Shown in pieces: positions 6,681 through 14,368 of a DNA stretch of 64,000 nt. Position numbers and translations under genes: made by a program. The stretch's first letter is position 1; each line of letters begins with the position of its first letter. The notes under the pieces were generated by a model. It was given only the letters and a program-made list of their open reading frames with translations, did not search any database and was not told where the DNA came from. Source of the stretch: a virus; IMG/VR virus record IMGVR_UViG_3300036766_002289, positions 216,056-280,055 of that record. One strand, 5' to 3'.

Positions 6681-8807
6681 GTGAAGCTGGAAGACAAGGT
6701 TGGCAAGGTCATTATTTCCGCTGGTATGAAGGTTACTAATTTCCGCATCAAGGTCAACAAGCATTCTTTTAAGCAGCTTTATAGCGGTCTTTACAGCGAT
6801 AAGATTCACGCTATCATTCGTGAACTTTCCACTAATGCCGCTGATGCGCATGTTTCTGCTGCCAAGCCCGATGTTCCCTTTGAAGTTCACCTGCCTTCTG
6901 AAATGGAACCATATTTCTCTGTCAAGGACTATGGTACTGGCCTTTCCCCAGAGCAAATCGCTGGTGAGAACGGCATTTATATCACTTTCTTTGAATCTGA
7001 CAAGTCCCACAGTGACGATTTTACTGGTTGTTTGGGCTTGGGGTCCAAGTCTCCCTTCGCTTATACTGATAACTTCATGGTCGAAAGTCGTTATAATGGC
7101 AAGCGTTACAGCTATGTTTGTTTCCATAACGAATCTGGTGAACCGTGTATTGCTCAAATGGGCGAATGCGATACGGATGAGCCTAATGGTCTTAAGGTCG
7201 AATTTGCCGTTAAGACGGATGATTTCTATGAATTTCATGGTAAGGCTGAAGACGTTTTGAGTTGGTTTAAGGTCAAGCCTAACGTTTATGGCAAGGAATT
7301 CAAGCCTAACGTGCATGAATATCTCCGTAAGACGGAGCGTTATGGTGTTCGCAAGGAACGCGAAGGGCATTCTATGGTGGTCATGGGCAATGTTGCCTAT
7401 AAGGTTAGTGCTGGAGATTTCTCTTATAATAAGCTTAATGACGTTGAGCGGGATGTTCTTGAATGGGGCGTTGATCTTTTCGTGGACATTGGGGACGTTG
7501 AATTCGTTCCTAGCCGTGAAAAGCTGGCAATGACTGATAAGACGATTCGTGGCGTTCGCAAATTTCTTGGTGACGCCATCAAGTCTATTCAGGAAGAATT
7601 GGAAATTCATGTGCAGAAGTCGCCTTCGGTTTGGAAGGCGCGTCGAATGCTTCACGATATTAAGCATTCGATTTTGGGCAAGGTCCGTAGTATGACTACG
7701 GTAATGTATAATGGTAAGGAAATTTGTGACTATATTAGTCTAAATAAGTTCTTTGCGGATAAATTGGTTGCTCGGCCTTTGTTTGAGTCTCTTTCGCTCA
7801 AGAAGTCGCATTACAGGCGAGCTAGTGAAGAGAAGATTTACTGCGATACGACTAAGATTTATTTTAATGATTTGGAGCATGGCGGCTATGCTCGAATCAC
7901 GAATGATCTTCGCAATAATGACACTAGTAAGGCTTATTGCGTGAGTGGTGCCACCAAGGAGTTTCTTGAAGAAACTGGTATTGGGGAAGTGGCAATTAGG
8001 GCTTCCAGTCTGCCTAAGACGGAGCGCGCCAAGCGTGAACGGGTCGAGGGTGAAGCTGGCGGGTATGTTAAGCGGACTGTCTTGCAGGAATATGTTCCTA
8101 ATGGTGGTTCCTACGCTGGTAATTGGTGGAATGACGTTGAGGTTGACCTCAATGCTGGTGGGGTTTACGTTGTAATTTCCTATGGTCAGATTGTTATGGA
8201 AGGCGAGGGCCGTAAGCGCACGCCAGAAGACTATCGGGAGAGGTATAATGTTGTTAAGGCTTTGAATCCAGCCTTTAAGTTGCTTGCAATCCGTCCCGCT
8301 CACTTGGAGAAGATGGGCAAGCATAAGAGCAAGTGGATTAAGTTTGAAGATTACCTTAACATTCTGCTCAAGGAAAAGGAACATTTGATTGCGGTTACGT
8401 TGGCATACTTGCAGTATGAAGAGTGTGAGAACAGGGACCATTACGAACGTTTTAGTAAGGAAGACTTTGAAGATCATTCTTTGTTTGGTGAATTCCTTGA
8501 AAAGTTGGTCGATGCTAAGGCTCAATGTAAGAATACTGAAGCGATTGCCTATTCGGAGTTAAATCGGTATGCTTCGGCCAAGTGCCCTGTTCTTGTTAAG
8601 AAGCTTGGCCTTGACCACATGCGGCGTAAGGTTGAAGAAGAATATCCTCTTCTTCCTATGGTTGACTGGTATGGTCGTAATAAGCCTGAGTTTGTTAAAT
8701 CGGTTTCTGAGTATATTCGGGCTTTGGATGATCGACGTTTAGATGGTATTATCGCACACCATTCTTCCGTTAGGGAGGCGGAAGTGCATCTTGAGGAAGC
8801 GGTGTAA
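6681..8807 (+). CDS. rIIA: rIIA-like protein (GHKL ATPase fold)
   Basis: The 708-residue product has the N-terminal GHKL/HSP90-type ATP site of rIIA-like proteins: N-box RELSTNAADAH (about 47-57), G1 box VKDYGTGLS (about 81-89) and G2 box GLGSKSPFAY (about 119-128). T4 rIIA is 725 residues. The GTG at 6681 is chosen because GGAG (6669-6672) sits 8 bases upstream and the T4 protein starts at a similar distance from the N-box; an in-frame TTG at 6648 would add 11 residues. Codon use is richer in G/C-ending codons (GTC, AAG, CGC) than the small neighbouring genes, as in rIIB. A boundary element lies just upstream. It probably acts with rIIB at the membrane during infection. Confidence 0.92.
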   Translation: MKLEDKVGKVIISAGMKVTNFRIKVNKHSFKQLYSGLYSDKIHAIIRELSTNAADAHVSAAKPDVPFEVHLPSEMEPYFSVKDYGTGLSPEQIAGENGIYITFFESDKSHSDDFTGCLGLGSKSPFAYTDNFMVESRYNGKRYSYVCFHNESGEPCIAQMGECDTDEPNGLKVEFAVKTDDFYEFHGKAEDVLSWFKVKPNVYGKEFKPNVHEYLRKTERYGVRKEREGHSMVVMGNVAYKVSAGDFSYNKLNDVERDVLEWGVDLFVDIGDVEFVPSREKLAMTDKTIRGVRKFLGDAIKSIQEELEIHVQKSPSVWKARRMLHDIKHSILGKVRSMTTVMYNGKEICDYISLNKFFADKLVARPLFESLSLKKSHYRRASEEKIYCDTTKIYFNDLEHGGYARITNDLRNNDTSKAYCVSGATKEFLEETGIGEVAIRASSLPKTERAKRERVEGEAGGYVKRTVLQEYVPNGGSYAGNWWNDVEVDLNAGGVYVVISYGQIVMEGEGRKRTPEDYRERYNVVKALNPAFKLLAIRPAHLEKMGKHKSKWIKFEDYLNILLKEKEHLIAVTLAYLQYEECENRDHYERFSKEDFEDHSLFGEFLEKLVDAKAQCKNTEAIAYSELNRYASAKCPVLVKKLGLDHMRRKVEEEYPLLPMVDWYGRNKPEFVKSVSEYIRALDDRRLDGIIAHHSSVREAEVHLEEAV

Positions 8808-8809
8808 TT

Positions 8810-9508
8810 ATGCGTGAAGATATGGACAAAGTTGTTGGGGACAAATCTCGCCGTGGAAGGAAGGTTAAGACCCAAAAGGGGGAGAACCGCAAAAAGACTT
8901 GGGAAGAGACTCACGAAATTGAGTCTAAAACCGAACCAGTGCGGGACAAATGGGGTAGCAGGCGGTATTACGGACGGAGCAAACCACTCTATAATTTCCT
9001 AAAGAGCAAAATTGGTTGCAAATGGGATGATGTTTATTCCGAGATTTGTGCCCAGATGAGCAAGGATTCAATTGCTCAAAAATGGGTCCGTGACCAAGTT
9101 TTTAACTTTGTATATGTGCATTGTTTCGAGTACAATGGACAAGTATACGATGCAAAGGGCCTACCAATAAGCGGTGGGCGGGTGTGGCACACCTTGTATG
9201 TCTTGGACGGAATTCTTTACAAAGTTCCTGACCGAGAAAAGAAATACAGAAGGCCAAAAGCAAAATTCCAAGCAGGAATTTGCCCATTACTGTATAATGG
9301 CATCTGGTATGAAGTAACATTGCGAGAGGTTAGGTCGAAATATAGGGCCGCAATGCCAAAGGATGGTTTGCGAGACAAATTCTTGGGCTTTGTTACTGAG
9401 CAAAGCGTATTAAACAATTTCTATGGGACGGACTACAGCAATACTGTATACTGCACCGAGAAACGCCAGATGAACAAACGAGAAATTAGGAGAATAGCAA
9501 ATGCATAA
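8810..9508 (+). CDS. Basic protein with RPLYNFL-like conserved domain, unknown function
   Basis: The 232-residue protein starts with about 40 charged, probably disordered residues, followed by a domain beginning SKPLYNFLKSKIGCKWDDVY and SEICAQM (about residues 60-87), then a beta-rich part (YNGQVYDAKGLPI, GRVWHTLYVLDGILYKV). I recall similar blocks in hypothetical proteins of bacteria and large phages, but no function is known to me. It begins 2 bases after rIIA and overlaps the lipoprotein gene by 8 bases, so it is translationally coupled. Confidence 0.75.
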   Translation: MREDMDKVVGDKSRRGRKVKTQKGENRKKTWEETHEIESKTEPVRDKWGSRRYYGRSKPLYNFLKSKIGCKWDDVYSEICAQMSKDSIAQKWVRDQVFNFVYVHCFEYNGQVYDAKGLPISGGRVWHTLYVLDGILYKVPDREKKYRRPKAKFQAGICPLLYNGIWYEVTLREVRSKYRAAMPKDGLRDKFLGFVTEQSVLNNFYGTDYSNTVYCTEKRQMNKREIRRIANA

Positions 9509-9812
9509 GTGGTTGTTTTTACTTGCCTTTATCGGCGGATGCCATACTCAGGTTGGTATTAATCAGCAACAGGTTAATCATAAGCCAACCGTGGAGTATG
9601 AAGCAGAAACGCCTTTCGTTCTTAAACAGGTTGAAAGAAATGCTCTTGTTTTTGAAAGTGAAAACGGCTTTGCCGTGATGCGTGGATTTCATATAGACAA
9701 GAAGCTCATTGGTGGTGTATACTACTTTACGAAGAAAGATGGAGTTGTCAAATCCATCAGGTTTGTTGGTGAACTTGCTCCATTCCCTAGAGATACCTAT
9801 GAAAAAAATTGA
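9501..9812 (+). CDS. Small lipoprotein
   Basis: Residues 1-14 (MHKWLFLLAFIGGC) form a short lipoprotein signal peptide with lipobox IGGC, so Cys14 is probably lipidated. The mature part of about 90 residues is beta-rich. Phage lipoproteins of this kind often sit in the host membrane and may act in superinfection exclusion; that role is only inference here. It overlaps genes on both sides (8 and 14 bases). Confidence 0.75.
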   Translation: MHKWLFLLAFIGGCHTQVGINQQQVNHKPTVEYEAETPFVLKQVERNALVFESENGFAVMRGFHIDKKLIGGVYYFTKKDGVVKSIRFVGELAPFPRDTYEKN

Positions 9813-10080
9813 GTTTGAAGGCTTATTAAGTGGTGATTATGAATGTTTTTGTTGGGACGTGACGAAGGAAGTATTCAAGCAAGTTACTGGTAAAAATCCT
9901 TGCAAATGGGACAAATCTACTTTTAACAAGAAATTTTTCAAGCTGTATCCTGGGGCGGTATTAGAAGCCTTGGGCATTCAATCCAATGCTAAGTGCAAGA
10001 TTAAGATTAGTGGTGGAACGGTAAAAGAGGGTAAAGCACTACCCATTACTTCTCACCAAGACTTGATTAATAAATTATGA
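9799..10080 (+). CDS. Uncharacterised small protein
   Basis: The ATG at 9799 (MKKIEFEGLLSGDYECF) is preferred over an upstream GTG at 9709 that would overlap the lipoprotein gene by about 100 bases. It is 93 residues, basic in the middle (WDKSTFNKKFFKLYPG) and ends at an ATGA overlap with the next gene. No family recognised. Confidence 0.7.
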   Translation: MKKIEFEGLLSGDYECFCWDVTKEVFKQVTGKNPCKWDKSTFNKKFFKLYPGAVLEALGIQSNAKCKIKISGGTVKEGKALPITSHQDLINKL

Positions 10081-10298
10081 ACACTCCAATGACTAAAGCT
10101 GCCAGAAAGCGTTACATACAAAGTGCGGGGACGGATGGTTGCCCCTATTGTAAGGCAGACATGGAACAATTCGATTATGGGGAAATGGACCCTGTAGAAG
10201 ATGGGTCCGTTGAACAAAAAGTCAAGTGTTTACAATGCAAGCGGGTATGGATGGATGTGTTTCTCCTTAAAGAAGTGCGTGAACTTTGTTGCTGGTGA
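10077..10298 (+). CDS. Zinc-ribbon small protein
   Basis: The 73-residue protein has two C-x2-C pairs, CPYC (about 22-25) and CLQC (about 51-54), 26 residues apart, a typical zinc ribbon. It starts at ATGA within the stop of the previous gene. Several similar ribbons lie within 1.5 kb. Partner unknown. Confidence 0.75.
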   Translation: MNTPMTKAARKRYIQSAGTDGCPYCKADMEQFDYGEMDPVEDGSVEQKVKCLQCKRVWMDVFLLKEVRELCCW

Positions 10299-10301
10299 TT
10301 T

Positions 10302-10628
10302 ATGAAAAACTGTCATTGTGAAGCTTGTCATGATCTTCGAGATGTTGAACGTTATTTAATTCTTTGTCCAAAATGTGGCAACAAACGATGTCCGCACGCT
10401 GAAAACCATAAGTATAAGTGTACTAGCAGTAATGAGTTAGACCAGATTGGTGAAGAAGAATTAATTACTTGTGGGATGGAATGCAAGCCTGGTAAAATCA
10501 GTAAGATAGTGGCCGAAAAACTCGACCAGCTTATTGAAATGTATGAAGATGGGTCGATTACCAAATCTACTTTAGTTGTCATGATCGACGAATTTTACGA
10601 AAGAAGGCATCTAGATGGCCAGAACTAA
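10302..10628 (+). CDS. Cys-rich zinc-binding protein
   Basis: The 108-residue protein begins MKNCHCEACHDL and has CPKCGNKRCPH, with a helical C-terminal half (VAEKLDQLIEMYEDGSITKSTL). At least eight Cys/His could hold two zinc ions. It overlaps the next gene by 14 bases. Function unknown. Confidence 0.74.
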   Translation: MKNCHCEACHDLRDVERYLILCPKCGNKRCPHAENHKYKCTSSNELDQIGEEELITCGMECKPGKISKIVAEKLDQLIEMYEDGSITKSTLVVMIDEFYERRHLDGQN

Positions 10629-11154
10629 GTTGGAAATTAATAAGGTTGAATTCCAGACATTAGTGACTGCTTTAGAGGCTAAGCAGACTTTTGCCAATCC
10701 TAGTCATCTTTGGAAGGCGGTTGAGGATAGTGCTTGGGCAAAGCAACAGCAACCCCGTGCTTTGACGGCATCTGTGGCTTTTGCCCGTGCTAAAGAGCTT
10801 GGTATTGTCTCAGTGACACCTCCAGGCAAGAAAGGTCGCGGCGGTAATCCTAATCTTGGCAATTATGTAAGGGGGCCAAGGATTCCCCGTAGTCAAAAGA
10901 TGAAGGCTTTTGGTGAATCTTTCACTATTATGCGGGAAGAAGTCCCAGAACAATATCAAGGATTGATTGATAAGATTGAAAAGGGTAGTATTAAGGCTGC
11001 TATTAAGTTGAAGTGTTTAGATTGTTCTGCGTGGGATATGAAGGAAGTTAGGGGCTGCGTCTGTCCTGGTTGTTCTTTATACCCATTCCGTCCAGGGGCT
11101 AATAAGAAGGTGGTGGCAAATGTATCTGAAGTTGAAGATGAAAGTGATGATTAA
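10615..11154 (+). CDS. Uncharacterised protein with conserved CLDCS...CPGCSLYPFR motif
   Basis: The 179-residue protein has a helical N-terminal domain and a Gly/Pro/Arg-rich linker, then a Cys cluster CLDCSAWDMKEVRGC-x-CPGCSLYPFRPG (about residues 138-165) and an acidic tail. From memory, the C-x2-C...C-x3-C-x3-L-x-PFR-x-G motif recurs in hypothetical proteins of many phages, so it may be a zinc-bound nucleic-acid module. It overlaps upstream by 14 bases and shares an A with the next gene (TAATG). Confidence 0.76.
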   Translation: MARTKLEINKVEFQTLVTALEAKQTFANPSHLWKAVEDSAWAKQQQPRALTASVAFARAKELGIVSVTPPGKKGRGGNPNLGNYVRGPRIPRSQKMKAFGESFTIMREEVPEQYQGLIDKIEKGSIKAAIKLKCLDCSAWDMKEVRGCVCPGCSLYPFRPGANKKVVANVSEVEDESDD

Positions 11155-11342
11155 TGAACACAGAAGTTGACCATGAATATACTAATTGTATTGTTTGTCC
11201 ATATTGCGGCCATCAGTTCAAAGATTCATGGGAATATGGCAGGGGTGAAGGATATTTAGGAGAAATTGCCTGTGAACTTTGCGAGGAGTCTTTCCATGCA
11301 AGAAGGATGATAACGGTTACATACACTACTAGTAAGGACTGA
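11154..11342 (+). CDS. Zinc-ribbon small protein
   Basis: 62 residues with C-x2-C pairs CPYC (about 15-18) and CELC (about 40-43), plus CIVC before the first. It begins at the last base of the preceding stop (TAATG). Function unknown. Confidence 0.74.
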   Translation: MNTEVDHEYTNCIVCPYCGHQFKDSWEYGRGEGYLGEIACELCEESFHARRMITVTYTTSKD

Positions 11343-11343
11343 T

Positions 11344-11586
11344 ATGAAAGTTGAAAAAGTTAAAAATGTTTGGGATGGTGCAGTAAACGGGCTTGATGAA
11401 ATTACTTTTACTGCCACTAAAGAAGAAACGGACGAGTTAAGGAATGCTTTGGCCATCGTGAATAAATGGCAAAAGCAAGCTTTGAAGGAAGTCCCAGGTG
11501 CTAAGGGTGCTGATTGGACAATGGTAAAATACGCGGTTAAAACCGATAGAGTGATAGTCGGTGTTGAATCAGGAGCATGTGGATAA
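11344..11586 (+). CDS. Uncharacterised small protein
   Basis: 80 residues, helical in the middle (ATKEETDELRNALAIVNKWQKQ) and ending in beta-type VIVGVESGACG. Stop and next start share a base (TAATG at 11584-11588). No family recognised. Confidence 0.7.
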   Translation: MKVEKVKNVWDGAVNGLDEITFTATKEETDELRNALAIVNKWQKQALKEVPGAKGADWTMVKYAVKTDRVIVGVESGACG

Positions 11587-11849
11587 TGTATTACGTTCAA
11601 AGTGCGAGCAATATGCTTTACAAAGTCAGTGATGCCCTGAAAGTGTTGTTTGGGGATAAGGCTGATGTGCAATGGTCTAATGGTAAAGTATATGTAAGGG
11701 TTAAGAGTGGGTTTCCGTCAGAAGACCATTATCTTACTCCTGCACAAATATCGCAGGGCGTAATTGGTGGCGGAAGAATTGATGGTCTTGATGGGAAAAT
11801 GTTTGTAATTGATACTAACGAAATTAAGGAATGGCCTTGGAAGGATTAA
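11586..11849 (+). CDS. Uncharacterised small protein
   Basis: 87 residues from ATG 11586 (MYYVQSASNMLYKV). An ATG at 11577 would extend it by three residues into the previous gene. It is beta-rich (NGKVYVRVKSGF) with a KEWPWKD end. No family recognised. Confidence 0.7.
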   Translation: MYYVQSASNMLYKVSDALKVLFGDKADVQWSNGKVYVRVKSGFPSEDHYLTPAQISQGVIGGGRIDGLDGKMFVIDTNEIKEWPWKD

Positions 11850-11851
11850 GT

Positions 11852-12103
11852 ATGGACCCTAAATTTATTAAAGTAATCCATAGGCGTTTGTCGCAATTGA
11901 CTTATTTAACTGAAAATGGAGCCTCAGAGGATTTAATCCAATTTCAATTTACTCAATTTGTAGCTATGGTTGCTGAGGAAGCCCAGAAATTGTATGGTAA
12001 ATTAGAGTATGGTGACTTAATAATTGAAGTGAAAAAGAAAGACCCAGAACAGTATCGGGCAGAACAGAAAAAGCTCTTAGAACAAATGGTAAAAAATGAA
12101 TAA
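11852..12103 (+). CDS. Uncharacterised helical protein
   Basis: 83 residues from ATG 11852, two bases after the previous stop, with AAGG upstream. It is mostly helical, and its C-terminal KKKDPEQYRAEQKKLLEQM is probably a coiled coil. An in-frame upstream ATG at 11831 is inside the preceding gene. Confidence 0.7.
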   Translation: MDPKFIKVIHRRLSQLTYLTENGASEDLIQFQFTQFVAMVAEEAQKLYGKLEYGDLIIEVKKKDPEQYRAEQKKLLEQMVKNE

Positions 12104-12254
12104 TTTTGGTTTCACTATAGGTGGCGTAATTGGTTTCCTGATTATTGTAATTTTTATTTTTGCTGGTATATTTGAGCGGTCAGCATTGATTGGTTCAAGT
12201 ATTGGCATTTTCATTTGCATGATCTTGGACTTTATGCTTATGGGAAGGAAATAG
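12096..12254 (+). CDS. Small two-helix membrane protein
   Basis: 52 residues, MNNFGFTIGGVIGFLIIVIF then a short loop and a second hydrophobic helix. It overlaps the previous gene by 8 bases and ends 2 bases before the next start. Glycines in the first helix (GGVIG) suggest helix packing. No family recognised. Confidence 0.62.
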   Translation: MNNFGFTIGGVIGFLIIVIFIFAGIFERSALIGSSIGIFICMILDFMLMGRK

Positions 12255-12256
12255 AA

Positions 12257-12418
12257 ATGGGAATTTATGATTTTGGTTATACTTGCGGCGGATTAATCGG
12301 GACAGCAATTTCCTTTGGCTGTGTCTATTTTGGTTTGATGGCTCCCTTGTTTCTATGGGGGACGCTTTTCGGACTTGCTGTCTGTATTGTTTTGGATGTT
12401 ATGAGCTATCGGGGATAA
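12257..12418 (+). CDS. Small two-helix membrane protein
   Basis: 53 residues from ATG 12257 with SD GGAAGGAA; an upstream in-frame ATG at 12215 is less likely because it overlaps the previous gene. Two hydrophobic helices (GGLIGTAISFGCVYFG and LFLWGTLFGLAVCIVL). It pairs with the preceding membrane peptide and may work with it. Confidence 0.64.
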   Translation: MGIYDFGYTCGGLIGTAISFGCVYFGLMAPLFLWGTLFGLAVCIVLDVMSYRG

Positions 12419-12425
12419 ATATAAC

Positions 12426-12611
12426 ATGCATAGTAATCACCATCCAGAGCATAATACTTTCCCTGCTGATAAGATGCTCCCTGTAGCTGAATCCAGCAAT
12501 CCATTTATCTCAAAAAGATACAAAAAGTTTCTTAAACTAGAACATAGTCGTAGGTCAAGGAGGTTTCTGAAGAGGCAATTAAATGATCCAAATAGCAATT
12601 ATACTAAGTAA
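12426..12611 (+). CDS. Basic small protein
   Basis: 61 residues; His-rich start (MHSNHHPEHN) and a very basic C-terminal half (KRYKKFLKLEHSRRSRRFLKRQ), so it may bind nucleic acid. It overlaps the HD-domain gene by 29 bases. Confidence 0.6.
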   Translation: MHSNHHPEHNTFPADKMLPVAESSNPFISKRYKKFLKLEHSRRSRRFLKRQLNDPNSNYTK

Positions 12612-13071
12612 AAGACTCTGTGAACCAAGGGCCGCTCATGCCGAAAGAGTCGCTAATTTATTAGGCAACGCTTCCGAGGTTGAAATCTCCGCTGCGTATC
12701 TCCATGATATCATTGAAGATAGGGCGATGGATGAAGACGAACTACTAGAAATAATGGGAGAGGAAGTAACTGATATTGTTTTAGAGCTTACAGACACTTC
12801 TTTTAGTAAGATCAGGGAATATGAATATTTAAGGTGGGCGAGTCATTCGGCCAAGAGGATTAAGTTGGCAGATCGTATTGACAATATTAAGAAGAGAATG
12901 ACCAGTAATCATGTAATGTATTATGCATTGGAGTCTGAGAGGTTATTGGGGGTTCTCAAGGGCACGGATAGGTGTTTAGAATGTATTTTACGTTCATTTG
13001 TGGTAGAATTGAAGGCAAGGTGTGCTAAATACCCACATGAAAACCTTCTTGGAAAGTTTGGTTCAGCCTAG
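12583..13071 (+). CDS. HD-domain protein, RelA/SpoT-type alarmone hydrolase-like
   Basis: The 162-residue protein keeps the metal-binding HD set of RelA/SpoT hydrolase domains: H19 (HAERVA), H41-D42 in AAYLHDIIED (37-46) with E45 and D46, and D97 in KLADRIDN (94-101), which parallels KLADRLHN of SpoT. There is no synthetase domain, so it is a single-domain form like Mesh1 or small alarmone hydrolases. The likely reaction is removal of the 3' pyrophosphate of (p)ppGpp, lowering the host stress signal; substrate is inferred from family only, and other HD nucleotidases are possible. The SD AGGAGG is inside the overlapping upstream gene. A second, more Mesh1-like protein is encoded at 29106. Confidence 0.82.
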   Translation: MIQIAIILSKRLCEPRAAHAERVANLLGNASEVEISAAYLHDIIEDRAMDEDELLEIMGEEVTDIVLELTDTSFSKIREYEYLRWASHSAKRIKLADRIDNIKKRMTSNHVMYYALESERLLGVLKGTDRCLECILRSFVVELKARCAKYPHENLLGKFGSA

Positions 13072-13636
13072 AACAAGAGTCTGGTGTGAAGCCGACAATC
13101 TTTCCCCTACAGATATTTATGATTTTTATTTTCTTTGCACTGGATTGAGCTACAATCAGATAGATGTTAAGGACTATAATTTAGCTGAATTTTATTTGAG
13201 AGAAATCAAAGATAATTACCTTAGAACTTTCGGTAATATGCTTGCTGAACAGATCAAGAAGTATTATTCTAGGAAAAGGGTTGATCCTAATTTCAACATT
13301 AGTCAGTTAAACGCTGGAGACTTTGCAGGTTTGAAGGCACTTATGGCACAGACCTGGCGTAGTGATATGCGTAGAAGGAATGAAGTATGGAATAGCTTAG
13401 CGGATTATGTCTACAAGCTGTCCATGACTAATAATGCAAGGGATATTTGTAGTATACTCGATAGGATTAATAATGCTGTTCACAATACAGAAGAAATAAT
13501 GCTTTCTAAGTTAGGACATTCTTTCCAGCAAGCTTATGACAATGTTCATAGGTCTAGGACGCCTAAAGATTATGTTAAGTATGTGAGTCCAGAAGTTCGG
13601 CGGTTAATGAAGATTTGGTTTGGGCCTGGGAGATAA
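13037..13636 (+). CDS. Uncharacterised protein
   Basis: 199 residues from ATG 13037 (MKTFLESLVQPRTRVW); a GTG at 13022 is an alternative. It is mainly helical and contains LKALMAQTWRSDMRRRNEVWNSL. It overlaps the HD-domain gene by 35 bases, so coupled expression is likely. No family recognised. Confidence 0.7.
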   Translation: MKTFLESLVQPRTRVWCEADNLSPTDIYDFYFLCTGLSYNQIDVKDYNLAEFYLREIKDNYLRTFGNMLAEQIKKYYSRKRVDPNFNISQLNAGDFAGLKALMAQTWRSDMRRRNEVWNSLADYVYKLSMTNNARDICSILDRINNAVHNTEEIMLSKLGHSFQQAYDNVHRSRTPKDYVKYVSPEVRRLMKIWFGPGR

Positions 13637-13638
13637 AG

Positions 13639-13995
13639 ATGAGTACTCATCAATTAAAACATCTTCAGACTCAGCGTAATGCTATGGAAGCATTGGTTGT
13701 CAGTGCTAGAGCGAAGATGGTCGAATCTCAGCGGCAGATGGAAGCTCATTTAAAAGAACTTAAGCGTATTGATGCCGAAATTGGGAAATTGCAACGTAAG
13801 GTTATTGTAAGTGAACATGCGATTGTTCGGTATTTTGAGCGTGTTTTAGGGTATGATATAGAAGACATTAAGACACAGATTCTTCCGCCCGATGTAAAAC
13901 AACTAGTGAATGGAACATTTCAAGTTGGCATTCATAAAGTCAAAGTTAAGGACAATACCATTGTAACGGTATTGACGAATAGCGATGAAACTTAG
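13639..13995 (+). CDS. Coiled-coil protein with EHAIVRYFERVLG domain
   Basis: 118 residues. Residues 1-55 form a long coiled coil; residues 58-110 (SEHAIVRYFERVLGYDIEDI, then VKDNTIVTVL) resemble a small domain I recall from many phage hypothetical proteins, with a conserved His-Ala-x-x-R-x-x-E-R. The ATG at 13639 follows the previous TAA by two bases. Function unknown. Confidence 0.72.
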   Translation: MSTHQLKHLQTQRNAMEALVVSARAKMVESQRQMEAHLKELKRIDAEIGKLQRKVIVSEHAIVRYFERVLGYDIEDIKTQILPPDVKQLVNGTFQVGIHKVKVKDNTIVTVLTNSDET

Positions 13996-14182
13996 TAATA
14001 TTATTCCTGAACATGTTGATTCCCCGACAAGGCTTTCCCTTGTAAGGCTTGATGTTTTTGTACAATGGCTCAAAAAGAACAAACCAGACATTGTTAAGGA
14101 AGCTTATAGCGATTTAGGTAAGAAGCAACTTCAGGAAGCGTTCGACGAGCTTGGAAATGCTACTGAACTTTGGAGACCATGA
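13985..14182 (+). CDS. Uncharacterised small protein
   Basis: 65 residues, helical (VQWLKKNKPDIVKEAYSDLGKKQLQEAFDEL by pieces around 28-58). It overlaps neighbours by 11 bases upstream and 4 bases downstream. No family recognised. Confidence 0.68.
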   Translation: MKLSNIIPEHVDSPTRLSLVRLDVFVQWLKKNKPDIVKEAYSDLGKKQLQEAFDELGNATELWRP

Positions 14183-14346
14183 TGCACAAATTTCTTGAAG
14201 AGGCTAAGGGAATGTCTAGTTGTACAGCGAGTGCTATGATGCTAGAGAAGCTGGTCGGAGAAGTGTTATGGATGGATAAGATGTTTACCAAACACCAATC
14301 AGCTATACTCCTTGAGTCTGTGCATCTTCGTATGCTTCTGAATTAG
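14179..14346 (+). CDS. Small helical protein
   Basis: 55 residues beginning MMHKFLEEAKGMSS; two adjacent ATGs (14179 and 14182), the first in an ATGA overlap with the previous stop. Met- and Leu-rich helices; no membrane segment. No family recognised. Confidence 0.6.
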   Translation: MMHKFLEEAKGMSSCTASAMMLEKLVGEVLWMDKMFTKHQSAILLESVHLRMLLN

Positions 14347-14368
14347 CAGAATTGTATGGAGAAAAATA

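Noticed and set aside
7689-7705. CCGTAGT-ATG-ACTACGG hairpin
   Set aside because: Seven bp inside rIIA with no T-run and no position-related role; probably chance.
6663-8525. Long minus-strand open frames opposite the rIIA-like gene (up to 334 codons)
   Set aside because: They mirror the biased codons of rIIA, have no SD and no recognisable domain; rIIA is clearly the real gene.
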